Part shown: in pieces, positions 32,401 through 46,500 of the stretch
How the letters are laid out: every line of letters starts with the position of its first letter
How positions within the stretch are numbered: position 1 is the stretch's first letter
NCBI GenBank assembly: GCA_905221605.1
Contig: CAJNDS010002311.1
Span: 91,501-155,500 of the forward strand
DNA from: Symbiodinium natans
Taxonomy: Eukaryota > Sar > Dinophyceae > Suessiales > Symbiodiniaceae
Direction: 5' to 3'
Length of the DNA stretch: 64,000 nt
Position numbers and translations under genes: made by a program
The notes under the pieces: model-generated
What the model was told of the DNA's origin: nothing
Seen by the model: the letters and a program-made list of their open reading frames with translations, nothing else
Databases searched by the model: none

Positions 32401-33655
32401 CTTATTTTCGGGGTGTCGGCCCCACAGTCCTCTTAAATAAGGGTCTTTGGTGTGTTTGGCCGAAGGGGGTAGGCTTCAGGTGCCTCGCCTCCTCACGTCT
32501 ACGCTTGGCACCAGAGGGGCGGCCTCCGAAGTTTTGGTTGGTGGCCGTTTGGGGTGGCCTGGATTTGGGTAACCCGACACAACACAACTCAAAAAGCCAT
32601 AAAGCGCGCTAAACCCCCCCCCCCCCCCCAAAAAAAAAAAAACCCTAAATAAGCTAAACGCTAAAAAAAACAACACCCTAAAAACTCTCAACTCCCTAGA
32701 GCCCCCTAAGCCCTTAGGGCGTTTTGGCTCTTCCGGTTGAAGGTGAGCTGAAGGCCTGTGTTGGAACCAGGAGTGGGTCCAGGGCTCTAACGAAGCCTCA
32801 GGAAGGGTTATTGTTTCCAGGGTTCAGGGGTCAGGTTTTTGTAGGCCTTTAGGGTTATAGGGTTTGGTTTATGTTTATGGTTTCGGTTCAGGGCTGAATT
32901 TTCAGGTTTAAGAGCTTAGGGTCGTTAATACTTGTGGTAAGATCCTGGATCTCGTTTTGGGGCTCGGGTGTCAGAGAGCGTGGGCCGGTTTTGCTTTGGA
33001 AAGCCCCTACTAGACTCAAGAAGTAATCTAGGAATGCAAATGTAACCTTTTTGGTTTGAAGGGGCCTTGTGTGGGAACCTAAACCCTAGAGTAATAAGCG
33101 CCTACTCTGGGTAAAGACGCATACCAGGCTGTCTCCATTGCCGCCCCCCCACTACACCCGATACCATGCAACCCTAATCCTAAACCCTAACCCTAACCCC
33201 TAACACCCTAACCCTAACACTAAACCGTTCTGAAGTCTGAGTCCACGGCGCTGAGCTGCGGCGGGGAGGGGGGGGGGGCGCGCTTTCGCTTCGCCAACGG
33301 CGAGCCTCCCTTTCCCTGGACGGAGATTCGGGTTTAGGGTTTAGGCATTTAGGACTTTAGTTTTGGGTAGTTTAGGGGTTTAGTGGTTTGTGGGTTAGAG
33401 GTTATAAGATGAAAGTCAGGTTTTCCAGAGTTTAGAGTCAATTGGGTTTACTTGGTTTTGTTGGGATATAGGGCTGGAAGGTTACATGTTCTAGGCCTCG
33501 TATTGTTTATAGTTTTTATAGGGCGATCACTGAACCCAGTAGGTTCAGGGCTAGTTTGGAGGGTGTTACTGATTTTCTGTGCTGAGGGCGAATCAGGGTT
33601 GGGGTTTTTCTGGATTATTAAAGTCCATTAATAAGAGGCTAGCGATAGTTGGGGC

Positions 33656-33786
33656 CTATCTTTTCGGCACCTCGCGGGGCGGTGGAGGTTTTAGATTTTC
33701 AACCAGGTCCGTGCTGATGTCAATATCGCCTTCGCGAATACCCACGTCTCGGCTAGAACTTGCCCCGACTCCAAAGAGGCAGAATC
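33656..33786 (-). CDS. Gene E terminal exon, TAG stop (or pseudogene remnant)
   Basis: Acceptor TTAGCCAG|G and 42 codons before TAG, with 'SRDVGIREGDIDISTDLVEN' and a PPPPREVPKR tail. The same frame upstream is open for about 40 codons apart from one in-frame TAG just before the acceptor, so it may also be an interrupted longer exon. Function unknown. Confidence 0.45.
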
Positions 33787-34423
33787 CTGGCTAAGGCTGT
33801 ACCTGCGGTCGCGAAGCATTCATGCGGTGCCGGAATGTCCGCTGCCCAATCGTGCTCAATGATGCATGAAAGGATCAAGTCCCCAGCGGCGCAACATATG
33901 TTTCGTTAGCAAGGAATGTTGGAAAATTAGGGCCCAACATACTACCCTTAAATGGATATTTGGGGACACCCTTGCTTGTACTACTTTGCGGAGGTCGAAG
34001 CAAACAATAAGACTTACCACCCAATTTGGGACCCTTCAACTCGACTTCGAATCCCATACCCTCACTAACTCAAGCAATGCTTGGCTTAAGATACGGGGTC
34101 TTCCTTAACAGAGACCCGGAACCCCTAACAAACCCTAAAACCCTAAACCCTAAACCCTAAACCCTCTAGCCGTGCGCAAGTCCCATGGCGGACCCAGATC
34201 ACCAGGTTTCCGAATGGCCTTGAGCGATGTACTGCTCGTGGCGTCTGGCCCCACCTCGTAAAAGGGTTTAGGGTTTAGGGTTTTATGGTTTAGGGTTAGG
34301 GTTTAGGGTTAGGGTTTAGGGGTTAGTGTTTAGGGTTTCGGTTTAAGGGTTCGTGTTTTTTGGTCGAGGATTTGTACCTTCCCAAAACCTTAACCCTAAA
34401 CCCTTGACCCACATAAAAAAAAA

Positions 34424-34454
<31 letters not shown>

Positions 34455-34478
34455 AAAAAAAAAAAAATAAAAAAAAAA

Positions 34479-34515
<37 letters not shown>

Positions 34516-37500
34516 GTATTAACCTTAACCCGACACCGTACACCCTGCTCCCATCAACCCTGGTACCTAACACTGTAACCCGAACCTACTAACCCTAAAC
34601 CCTGACACCTATTCTTTCTTCTCCAATACCCAAGGATACAAATGGACAAACTTACCATTTCCTACTAAGTGAGAAAAACCCAAAAAGTTTTAACTTCACA
34701 TTGCACGTACTACGTAAGCATTAAACCTAACCGCTAAACCCCAAAGAGCCTAGCCATAGATGCGTTCTCCTGTTTTTTCCGCCCCCCCCCCCCCGCCCCT
34801 GCACCACCCCCCCCCCCCCCCCCCCTCCCCACCCCTGCACCACAGCACCCCCCCCCCCCCCCCCAAGGCTTCATCGCTTATGTCAGGCTTAGCACTGGGG
34901 GCCTGCTTGGTGTTTCGGGGTGGATATTTGGGTTTAATGTGGTGTTTGGGGGTTTCGTCCTGAGTAAACGCGACAAAAACTCTATGGTTTCTTTCAGCAG
35001 GTCGCAAACCCTAGACGCCCATGCCCTAAAGCTTGCGAACCTCAATCCTACAATGACGCTGAACCCATCTGATTTCAGGTTTCGGTGGCGATGGAGGAAT
35101 TGAGAATACCCGAAATCCCATCCCGAACCCCTGAACCCTGAATCCTGAACCCTAAACCCGACACCGGGAGCCGAGCAAATCCACCAGGCGCTGGAATGAT
35201 GGGAGGAATTGGCTCTCCCTGGTCGCAGTTTGGGGTTTAGGGTTTAAGGTTTATGTTTTTTTTTTTGGGGGGGATGGGTTTATGGGGTATCCGGTATGGG
35301 GTATACAGCGTGCCTAGATATAGGACATATTGCGCATAGGGTATAGCGTATTGGGTGTGAGGTAAAGGGCATAGGGTTTGCCATGCGGGTAACCCTAAAC
35401 CCTAAACCCTAAGTCTTTGCTCTGGAATAGAAGAGGGCATCCTAATCTGATAATCCCTAAACCCTTATTCCCGAAACCCTACTAGGGTTTAGGGCTTAGA
35501 CTGAGGGTTTAGGGCCTAGGGTTTTAGGGTTTGGGGTTGAGGGTTGAGGGTTGAGGGCTTTAGGGTCCTGAAAATGCTGTGTAGGACTGCACAGCACTTT
35601 TACCTCCGTCCAAAATCTTTCTCTTCTTCTTCTGGCTTCCGGTTCCTGATCCTGCCACCTGGTTGAGGGGGGAGGGGGGAAGGGGGAGGGGGGAGGGAGG
35701 AGGGGAGGGGGGAGGGGGAGGGGGGAGGGAATGCACAAAGCAAAAAGAAGGGTCGTGGCTTTCGACTTGCTCGGCCTAATCTTTATCACAGCGCTTTGGC
35801 TTACCTTTATCTTGAGCATTTGTTGTTGGAGAGAACGTTCAGGTGCAGGGTCGCATGCCGTTAGTTGTTGGATTAGGGGCTTGGGGTTTAAGGTTTAGGG
35901 TTTCCCCCTACTAGATCATCCTTTAAGGTATGCAGTAGGGCACCTAACTCCCTTACATCGTCCCCATACGCTGCGGAGCAGCTTTAAGTTTATAGCTCAG
36001 TGCCTGTAATGTTGGGCTTTCAAGATTCTTTGGGGCAGAGGGCTTCAGCCTCTTAACCGCTGAACCCTGAAATCCTAAACCCGGCAACGCGGCGCCTGAA
36101 CCCTAACCCTCCCCGCCACGAAGCCTCAAACCCCACGTCCTCAAACCCTCAAACCTATACACCATAATTACACCCTTAAGCCGTAAGCCCTAAACCCTAA
36201 ACCCTAAACCCTAAACCCTAAACCCTAAACCCTAAACCCTAGCCCTAAACCCTAAGCCCTGAACCCTAAACCCTAAACCCTAAACCCTAGCCCTAAACCC
36301 TAAGCCCTGAACCCAAAGCAGCTGGGTCAGGTGCGATCCCGCCGCAGGGCATGGGCCGCGGATTCATGGCCATGCCTCGTGCCGAGGTGACTGACGGCTT
36401 CTTCGTAGGGTTTAGGGTTTAGGGTTTAGGGTTTAGGGTTTAGGGTTTAGGGTTTAGGGTTCAGGGTTCAGGGTTTGGGTTTAGGGTTTAGCGTGGGGTT
36501 TACATAGGCTTTAGGTTTAGGGTTTAAGGAATTCGGCCCACTATTCAACCCCACGAAGGTATATATATATATATATAGATAATATAGGTGGATGAAAAGG
36601 CACCTTTTTCCCTGAAACACCTCTAGTACCCAATGCATTACCCAAAAAATGTCAACCTCTGCGTAAATTACAGAAACGGCGTCGTAAACGCTTCGACCTC
36701 CAAAGGCGCGTATGCTCAGCCCCGAAACCCTAAACCCTAAACCCGAAACCCTAAACCATGCAACCCTAAAGCCCAAAGCCTAAACTGATGCCCCCATGAC
36801 CACCCTGACACCCCTTAAACCCTAAACGCAAAACATGTCATCACATCATCTTGCAGCCGAGTGCAGTGTTCAGGAAGTCAGAAACATGATTTAGCTTCGG
36901 GGATACGTAAGGGTTAAGAGCTAAACCCTAAACCCTAAACCCTAAACTCTGCCACCGGGGGGCCTCCAGGTGGCGTGAGGCCCCCTGGCATGCTATAGCC
37001 TGGCCCGGGGGCGCGTGTTTCGCAGAGATTTTTCTAGGCTTTACAGGGTTTGTCTTCTTAGGGTTTAGGGTTTAGGGTTTAGGGTTTGGGGTTTAGGGTT
37101 TGGGGTTTGGGGTTTGGGGTTTAGGATTTAGGGTGTAAAGATAGGATCCCTTGAGGGTGCTATGATTCTGGGAAGGCGCTTTCGTCAGCGTGGAAGCAAT
37201 GGCCATGGGTCTCTTGGGCTCGTTGTGCACATGCCTAGAGAAAGTGTTTAGGATTAGGGGGACCCTTGGGGATATAGACCCTCTGAATAAGGTCCCTGTT
37301 TAAGAGAGCCAGAAGAGGGTTCAGAAGGGTTCCCCTTTAAGGGTCCCCCTTATCCTACCTAGGATAGAGAAAGGGAGAATTTTCGCAGGACATCGTAAGG
37401 ACTGCGTCGGCACGCTGAGCACGGGTTTAGTTTAGGGGGTTTAGGGTTTAGGGTTTAGGGTTTAGGGTTTAGGGTTTAGGGTTTAGGGTTTAGGGTTTAG

Positions 37501-40500
37501 GGTTTAGTAGGGGGTCCGAAGTATGGGCCCTATAATATTTGGGTCCGTTGTTATATAACCCTTGTATACACTACTTATACTAAGGGCCCATACTTCGGAT
37601 CCCTACAAGATTAGGGGTTTAGGGTTCAGGCTTTTGCCCGATTCTCTCAGATGCAGCTTAGTAGTCTCGATTGTCTTCGGTGTTTCGGATGCTCTCGACG
37701 TTGACGCTTCAAACCCCCAAGCACCCAAGAAATCCTCAGAACCGATCCCGCGAATTCCAGGAAAACCCCAAACATCCCCTAAACCCTAAACCCTAAACCC
37801 TAAACCCTACACCCTAAACCCTAAACCTTATAAACCCTCACCGAAATTCACCCTAAACACCCTGGCACCTTCAAGCCCTGGTAGCCCAAGGCCCTTGCGC
37901 AGCCCAAATTCGAATGAGAGAAAGAAACATTAACATTCCAGAGATTGCAATAGGGGACAGGGTTTAGGGTTTAGGGCTTAGGGCTTAGGGTTTAGGGTTT
38001 AGGGTTTAGCGTTTAGGGTTTAGGGCATTTGCAAGACCCACAGGGTTTGGAAATCACGGAGACCTGCCTTGCGGCGCCGGGATCGTCTGGCCGGTGTGGG
38101 GGTCCTTGCGCCGGCTGGGTTGAGGCACCCTAAACCCTAAACCCTAAACCCTAAACACCAAACCCTAACCCTAAACCCCTCAAGTTAGGGCTTAGGGTGC
38201 AACTGGTTCAGGGCTTTAGGCCTGGGCCCGTGATCCTTAGCTGCCAGGGCAGTTTGTTTTGTTTCTTTGGGTGGCTGAGGGTTTAGGCGTTTAGGAACTG
38301 GGCCCTGGAGTTCCGCTTCTATTGGGTCCTTAGCCTTAGGGTCTCGAGCCACCTTCTGTTGTGGGTCTCTGCGGTTGTAGGGATGCAGTAATGTATGGCT
38401 TCTGTGCCCCAATTGAGCCGCCCGCAAGTCTGAGTCCTTCCTACGGTTTAAGGTTTAGGGGTTAGGGCGTAAGGTTTAGGGTTTACTGAACTACCGGCTT
38501 TCAACCAGGTACGAGTAGCGCAAGCAACCATGCACGCACCCAAGAAGTATGTCCTTGGGCCCCTCAACCCTAAACCCTAAGCCCTAAACGGCCCTAAACC
38601 CAAAGCCGCGTCGGACTTTAAAGTATGCCTCTATTTAGCTACATGGCACCTATGCCGGATTTCGAAGCACGGTAGCTACTTGCAGACTTTGCTGCAGATC
38701 AGCTGTCTATGCAGTGGCGTGGGGCAAGTGCTTCGGGCGTAGAGTTCCGGGTTCAGAAACCTGGGGGTTTACGAAAATACAGGGCTCCTAATAGTAGGAT
38801 TCCCGCATAATCAGGACCCCCAATAAGGTACCCCAAATGTGGGAAACCCCCAGCCTCATTGTTTGATGGGGTTGTATGTGGGAGCACCGAAGCCCTCAGA
38901 TAGGGAGGTAAGACTACGAAGCCTCCTAAACTCTAAACCCTAAATCCTAAAACCCTAAACCCTAAACCCCTATACCCTAAACACTAAACCCTAAACCCTG
39001 AATCCTATACCCTGAACCCTAAACCCTAAACCCTAAGCCCTCGCCCAGGGCGGCGCCTTGAGCGTCAGAGCTAGCTGCAGCGGCTGTTGCGCTCGCTTGT
39101 CGACCACCTGCAGGGAGATTAGAAGCGATCTGCACCCTAAACCCCAAAGCCCTAAGCCCTTAATCCTGGAAGCCCTAGCCCAAAAAAAAACACCTAAACC
39201 CTAAACCCTAAACTCTAAACCTTAAACCCTAAACCTAAGACCGAACTCCTAAAAAATGAGCCCTAAGCCCAACGTGGACCTGGGGTGCTCATGTGACTAC
39301 CACAGCTCCCTGACATGCAAAACCATGCACCTTTGTAAGGGTCTCGGGTTTATAAGGGTTCAGGGTTTAGGGTTTAGGGTAATTTAACAAATTTAACACC
39401 TTTGACCCTAAACCTTGAACCAGTAACTACCCAAAGAGCCCGATACCCCTTAACCAACAAAAACATACCTTCAATCATAATGGGACCCATATGATATGCA
39501 TATTATATATATATAGAGAGAGAGAGAGTTTAGGGTTTAGGGTTTAGGGTTTAGGGTTTAGGGTTTAGGGTTTAGGGTTTAGGGTTTAGGGTTTAGGGTT
39601 TAGGGTTTAGGGTTTAGGGTTTAGGGTATAGGTATATTCCCTTGACTAAGGGAGTCTTGGGCTCTTTGGGACACACTGAGCCGCCTCTTTCCACAGCTCG
39701 CGCTCGTGCCGGACGCGATCCAGCTGGCTTTCGATGTGCTGCTGCGAGATTTGCCTTTCGATGCCCTACCTTTGGGTTTAGGGTTTAGGGTTTAGGGTTT
39801 AGGGTTTAGGGTTTAGGGTTTAGGGTTTAGGGTTTAGGGTTTAGGGTTTAGGGTTTAGGGTTTCGGGTTTAGGGTTTAGGGTTTAGGCAACAAGGCTTCA
39901 GTATGGGCCCCCTGGGTTGATGTACTGTATATAAGGGATATAGAAGGGTTTTTGGGGTTGGTTACCTTATAAGGAAACGAACCTAGAGCCAAAAAAAGGG
40001 CAAAGGGGTACCATGCGCTACCAAGGTTTCAACTGAGGTTTTCCAAGCCCTGTGCCCTGTCGTGCCTTTTTGGCCCTTGTGTGGTTTACTGGTTGGGATG
40101 TTCCCCCTTATTCTAGCAGTCCTTCATAGGGATTCTCATAGGGGGGTACTATAATCCCTATTCAGGACTCTTAGTATACGGGGGGTACATCCTGAAGTTT
40201 ATAGGTCTTCAGGTCTGGCGCAGAGAAAGCTGGCAGAGTCTGAGATTGGTGAGCCTGGCATCGGGGTTTAGGATGAAGGGCTATAACAAAACACCCTAAA
40301 CCCTAAACCCTAAGGCATTACCGAGAGTACTGGAAGGCAAGAGCAATTCTTACAGCGAGAGTCTTTATGAGCCTTTGCAGTGTACGAAGGCTCCAAGTAG
40401 ACCGGGTTTGGCTTTAGGGTTTAAGGTCTGGGTCTAGGGATTAGGGTTTAGGGTTTTAGGGTTTCGGCTTGGCGTCTAGGGTTGAAGGCTACGCAGTTCC

Positions 40501-43500
40501 CCTTGCCTATGACGAACGATCCCACCCACAAACCTGTCAAGTAGACCCTGAACCCTTAACCCTATCTCCACCCCCCCCCCCCCAAGTACAACCTTCAATA
40601 CAGCCTTCAAGGGCACCTCACTGGGGGGGTTTGGAGGTTTGGCGCAGGTTTAGGGTTTAGGGTTTAGGGTTTAGGGTTTAGGGTTTAGGGTTAGGGTTTA
40701 GGGTTTAGGGTTTAGGGTTTAGGGTTTAGGGTTTAGGGTTTAGGGTTTAGGGTTTAGGGTTTAGGGTTTAGGGCTACTTAGGGCTTAGGGCTTAGGACAA
40801 AGCCCAGGTGCAGCAGCCGCAGCACGGAGTGATCAGCCTACCAGGCCGGTTTTGTGGGGTTCTGCTAGTGGGGTTCGGAGCCCCTGAGCCGACAAAACAC
40901 CCTAAACCCTAAACCCTAAACCCTAAACTCTAAACCCTAAACCCTAAACCCTAAAACCTAAACCCTAAACCCTAAACCCTAAACCCTAAACCCTAAACCC
41001 TAAACCCTAAACCCTAAACCCTAAACCCTAAACCCTCAAGGCCAGGATAATAAGAAAATGTACGCGTTTCATTGCGAGCAGCTCGTGCAATCATCCTTCA
41101 TCCTTCACAGTGCAAAAAATCAGACAAAAGCATGGCTTTCAGGGCACCAAAATTAGACCCTGAAACGGGGAAAGCAAGCCCTGAATGATGCTGCCGACGC
41201 CCCTTTACGCCCCCCAAAACCCCCAAAAAGCCAAAACCTCCCCAAATTTCAGCAAAAGCAAAAACCAAAACCCCAAAAACCCCCCGAAACTCCCAGCCCG
41301 CCAGCCCCCCAGCCCTCCAGTTCTGCAGCCCCTCAGTCCCCCGACCCCCCCCCCCCTTAAAAAACAACCCGAAAACGAAGTTGAAAAAGTTAAAACACAA
41401 AACCCCCCAAAACCCGACAAAACCCCAAAACTCCGGACACAAACCCTATAAAATTTCTATAAACCCTAAACCCTCACCCGAAACAGTTCAGAATTAAACA
41501 CCGCGGGTTGTCGTTTCGCTTCTACAGCTTGCCGTGATGAGGACTGCTGATGGATGGTTCCCCACTGGGTCCACTTGAAGTACCATTCTGGAAGGGAACT
41601 GGGGTTTAGGGTTTAGGGTTTAGGGTATACGGTAAGTTCTCTAAAATTAGGGTCCCTTTTTGGGGTATCCTGCATATTAGGGACCGCCTGAAAAAAAAGC
41701 AACCCCAAAAGGGTAACCCTAAACCCTAAACCCTAAACCCTAAACCCTAAACCCTAAACCCTAAACCCTAAACCCTAAACCCCAAAAGGGACCCTAGAGC
41801 TCCTAATCCCCCTTCTGGTTTTTGGGGGCACCTAATGCCATGCTAGTACTGCAACTGGACCCTTGAGGTACGCTTGGTTAGGTAAGTTTAGGGTTTAGGG
41901 TTTAGGGTTTAGGGTTTAGGGTTTAGGGTTTAGGGTTTAGGGTTTAGGGTGCGCCTCCAACTCTTGCACTGGCTATGGGCAAGTGGTTGGGCTTAGGGGG
42001 TGACAGGCAAAAAAAAGGTTTAGGGTTAGGGCTCAGGGTTCATACGGTTCGTAGAGTTGTACGGCTTCAGTATTTAGGGGTTTGCGTTCAAGGCGGGTCA
42101 ACAAAGAGTAGCTGGGGTCAACCTCTTGCGTCCAGATCCCTGCGTGGCTGCTGACTTAGTAAGCAGGGTTTCGGTTTAAGGTTTAGGGTTTCGGGTTTAG
42201 TGTTTAGGGTTTCGGGTTTAGGGTTTAGGGTAAGGTGGGCTATTGGGGATTAGAATAGGGTTTCTCAGGGATACTACAGAGACTTAGCAAGTCAAAAGAG
42301 CTTCTAGGTGGCCGAAGCGTACCTTCATGGGGATACTTTAAAGGGTAATCCTAAACCCTAAACCCTAAACCCTAAACCCTAAACCCTAAACCCTAAACCC
42401 TAAACCCTAAACCCTAAACCCTAAACCCTAAACCCTAAACCCTAAACCTAAACCCTAAACCGGGGGGGTCTAGGCTAACATGGGCAACCCCGAAGTATTG
42501 AGCTTGACAGCAGGCACGCAGAGGGAACTGTCTCCATGCCGCTCCTTCTTCCCCACTAGGTCCAGGATACTTCGATACTTCCTGAGCAGGCCAGCTTTCA
42601 AAAGAAAGCACACCCCCCCCCCCCCCCCCCCGGAGGGGCCCCTGTACCTAGAACCAGTGTATAGGCCGCTCAGTTTTAGTACACCACGTGAAGGACCCCT
42701 TTCTGGAGGTTTTTAGGGTTTGTACTTGGCAGCGCTCTCTTTTTTGGAAACCCTAAACCCTAAACCCGAAACCCTAGACCCTAAACCCTAAACCCTATAA
42801 ACCCTAAACCCTAAACCGTAGTATTACAACCAGGGCCCAGCCACGTCTCGAGGACCACCCGTTGTCGGGTCGGCAGGCAACCCAAATGTTTCAATACTCC
42901 CTTCATAAGGGACCCTCCGTTTAACTCAAATTAGGAACCGTCCTATGACATAAATTATAAGAAAGATTCTTGTATTGAGAGATCCTAATTATAAGAAAGA
43001 TTCTTGTATTGAGAGATCCTGTCGTCTTTGGGGGTTTTGACAGAACTCCAGTTTTGGGTTCCTGTACACATCTCAGTCACTGAGCACGGCGCTGGGAAGA
43101 AAGCTGCCTCCAGGTCTTGTCGACCCGGCTGACCAAGTTTTGTGCGCAATCCTGGCAACCCTAAACCGTAAACCGAAACCCTAGTAACCCTAAACCCTAC
43201 ATGGGTATTGATTCTGATGCTTTCCGGTTCGGGAACCTGTGCTCTGGGTTGTGTGAGGACGCATTGACCCTGTGTAAGGCCCCCTACTCTTTCATGGCTT
43301 TTTCCTAACGAGTCTCTTTAGGGTTTAGGGGGGGAGTAGGGGATGGGATTAGGGGGCCGTGGACCCCAGCAACCGTCCTCCCAATTTAAGAGATCGACGT
43401 CCACATCCAGCTCCTCCTTCGATGTCAAAGGCAGGGGCTTGGGCTTTGGGGTTTGGGCTTTGGGCTTTGGGCTTTGGGCTTCGCGGTTGAGGTTTTGGGG

Positions 43501-46500
43501 TTTATAGGGTTTAGGGAAACGGCCCAGTCAGTGTCCAAAGCAGCAGTGGGGGCAGGGGACGAGTAGGTTACCCTAAACCCTAAACCCTAAACCCTATGCA
43601 GGTACTCTTGTCTACCTCGAAAGTCACTCTCGCGTACCATGTTCCCACCAGCCTAACAGTCATTCAGCATAGACCTTAGCTTCAACCTTGGAGTTAGGGT
43701 TTAGGGTTTAGGGTTTAGGGTTTCGGGTTTAGGGTGTTTAGGGTTTAGTGTTTAGGGCGGAAGGGGGTGAGGGGTACCCTATTTGGGGGGCGGGGGAGGT
43801 TTGGGGCACCTCTGTGACATAAACCCTTCCTGGTACCCAATGTGTTCATAGCGATCCCAAAGGCAGCCTATGACTTAGATCAACCCTACAACCTCCAAAC
43901 TTTAAACATTGAAGCAAAAACCTATAAACCCTAAACGAGGCCCTAGCCCGACACCCCTAAACCCCTAAACCCCTAACCCCTGAACCCCAAAACCCCTAAA
44001 CCCCAAAACCCCTAAACCCCCAGACCCCTGGACCCCAGACCCCTATAAACCCTATAAACCCTATAAACCCTATAAACACTATAAACCCTATAAACCCTAT
44101 AAACCCTATAAACCCTATAAACCCTATAAACCCTATAAACCCTATAAACCCTATAAACCCTATAAACCCTATAAACCCTATAAACCCTATAAGCCCTAAA
44201 CCCTAAACCCAAAAAAGCCCCCAGCTGAGTACCTCGGTGCCATCGTTCATGCGAGCGCCCGGGAAAACGCCCACGACCTGGAGCTCGTCGATTGGGCTTT
44301 AAGGTTAAGGGTTTAGGGTCTCAGGTGTATATAGGGTTTAGGGCTTAGGATTGAGGGTCTGGGGTTTAGGGTTCAAGGTTAACCCCCGAAAAACCTGAAA
44401 CCCTCGACAGCTTCGCATGCAAAACGACCTTGTGTGCTCATTTGCCCAGCTTGTCTTCGGGGAGTCGCATTCCAGACCCTACGCAAACCTTGCACTGGGA
44501 TGTTGGGCCAATGTTGGGTCGCGCGCGGAGGGTTTTTAACAGATTTAGCGCCCTAAACCCTAAACCCTAAACCTTAAACCATAAACCCTAAACCCTAAAC
44601 CCTAAATAACCCTAAACCCTAAACTCTAAACCTGGAAAGAATGGAACCCGGCCTGGCACAGCTTGACGGTGCCTCGCGTCAGCTTTGTGACGTTGTCCTG
44701 AGCAGCTTTCAGATGGGATTTAGGGTTTAGGGTTTAAGGTGCAGCTATACTTATCATTTTCGTAAACGGCAGCTTTGGATCTAAACCCTACGCCCTGTTT
44801 GCGGCTTAGGGTTTCGGGTACCAGTTCAAAAGGCTCGTGATCAACCTCGGGCTCTGGGTGCCTTGGATTTCAAGTACACCCTCCAGGGTCTGGGGTTTGG
44901 GGGCGAAGTAAACGTGATCGCCAACGTCATGGTGCCACTTTTCACAGTCGCTCTGTTTTCGATCAGGAGACCAGTCCGCAGAGAGACTTAAGACATGACA
45001 TCGAACGAATCGACGTTTAGGGTTTAGGGTTTAGGGTTTAGGGTTTAGGGTTTAGGATTTAGGGTTTAGGGTTTAGGGTTCTGGCCAGGCAGTAGGGGCC
45101 TTTGATGGCAAGCCCGCTGGGCCTGAGGTAAAGCGACACACGTGTGGAGGCGAAGTAGCGGTTCAGGGGGTTGGGGTTTAGGGTTTAGGGGTTAGGGTTT
45201 AGGGTTTAGGGGTTAGGGTTTAGGGTTTTGGGTTTAGGGCTTAGGGGTCAGCATCTCAAGTTCAAGCATTCACGAGTCAAGAAATTACTCCAGAAAAATA
45301 CCCACCCGCCCAAAGAATCCCACAACATTAAGAAAGTATTTCACTTATGGAACGACCTTGCCCAGTAAAAAAATGGCCTTGCCCAGTAAAAACATGACCT
45401 TGCCCAATAAAAAAATGACCTTGCCCAGTAAAAAAATGACCTTGCCCAGTAAAAAAATGACCTTGCCCGGTAAAAAAATGACCTTGCCCAGTAAAAAAAA
45501 TGACTTTGCCCAGTAAAAAAAGGACCTTGCCCAGTAAAAAAAATGAACTTGCCCAGTAAAAAAATGACCTTGCCCAGTAACAAAATGACCTTGCCCAGCA
45601 AAAAAAAGACCTTGCCCAATGAAAAAATGACCTTGCCCAGTAATGACCTTGCCCAGTAAAAAAAGATCTTGCCCAGTAAAAAAAGACCTTGCCCAGTAAA
45701 AAGATGACCTTGCCCAGTAACATTTTTACTGGGCAAGGTCATTTTTTTACTGGGCAAGGCCATTTTTTTACTGGGCAAGGTCGTTTTTTTGGACGAAACG
45801 ACCTTGTCCAGTAAAAAAATGACTTTGCCCAGTAAAAAAATGACCTTGCCCAGTAAAAAAATGACCTTGCCCAGTAACTCCTTAACATTTAAATTATATA
45901 TGAAAGAGAGGTTTAGGGTTTAGGGTTTAGGGTTTGGGGTTTAGGGCTTCGGGTTTACGGCTTAGGGTTGGGGTATATGGGCATACTTAGCAAACCGTAT
46001 GTACACCCCAAAGCCTAGAGCCACAAGCAAAAAAAAACCAAAGCCCGAGCCCCCAAAGCGCACCCCCCCCGCCCCTAAACCCTAAACCCTAAACCCTAAA
46101 CCCTAAACCCTAAACCCTAAACTCCAAACCGCAAACCCTAAACCCGAACCCCCCCCCCCTGCCTCGAGGGAAGCGAAGTTCTTTTCGTAGACCTTTTGGT
46201 CCAATTCTTCGTAGATGGCATCCTGGGGAGTTTGGGGTGCAGGGTTTAGGGCAATTGAGGGTTTAGGGTTTAGGGTGTTTAGGGTTTAGGGTTTAGGGCA
46301 GCCTAGGGAGTTTGGGGTTAGGGTTTAGGGTTTAGGAGTGCAAAGCTCCAAAAGTTTGGGGCCTCTTGGAGTTTTGGGGGCCTCTTGGAGTTTTCCTACT
46401 GAAAAAACGAAAACAACATCATCTGACGATGAAAGCCCGTACCCTAAACCCCAAACCCCAAACCCTAAATCCCAAACCCTAAACCCTGAACACTACATGG

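Noticed and set aside
33787-33802. A 16-nt GT-AG micro-intron
   Set aside because: Although GTACAGCCTTAGCCAG has the right ends, the downstream frame is also reached by simple read-through with one TAG; no need for an intron shorter than any I would expect here.
41185-41451. Proline-rich protein on the + strand
   Set aside because: Degenerate CCCCAAAA repeat; composition explains the frame.
44012-44212. 66-codon YRVYRVYR protein
   Set aside because: Nine-base tandem repeat.
45353-45876. CRISPR-like array or genuine 131/145-residue proteins
   Set aside because: Contiguous 21-bp tandem units without spacers; frames stay open only because the unit is a multiple of three.
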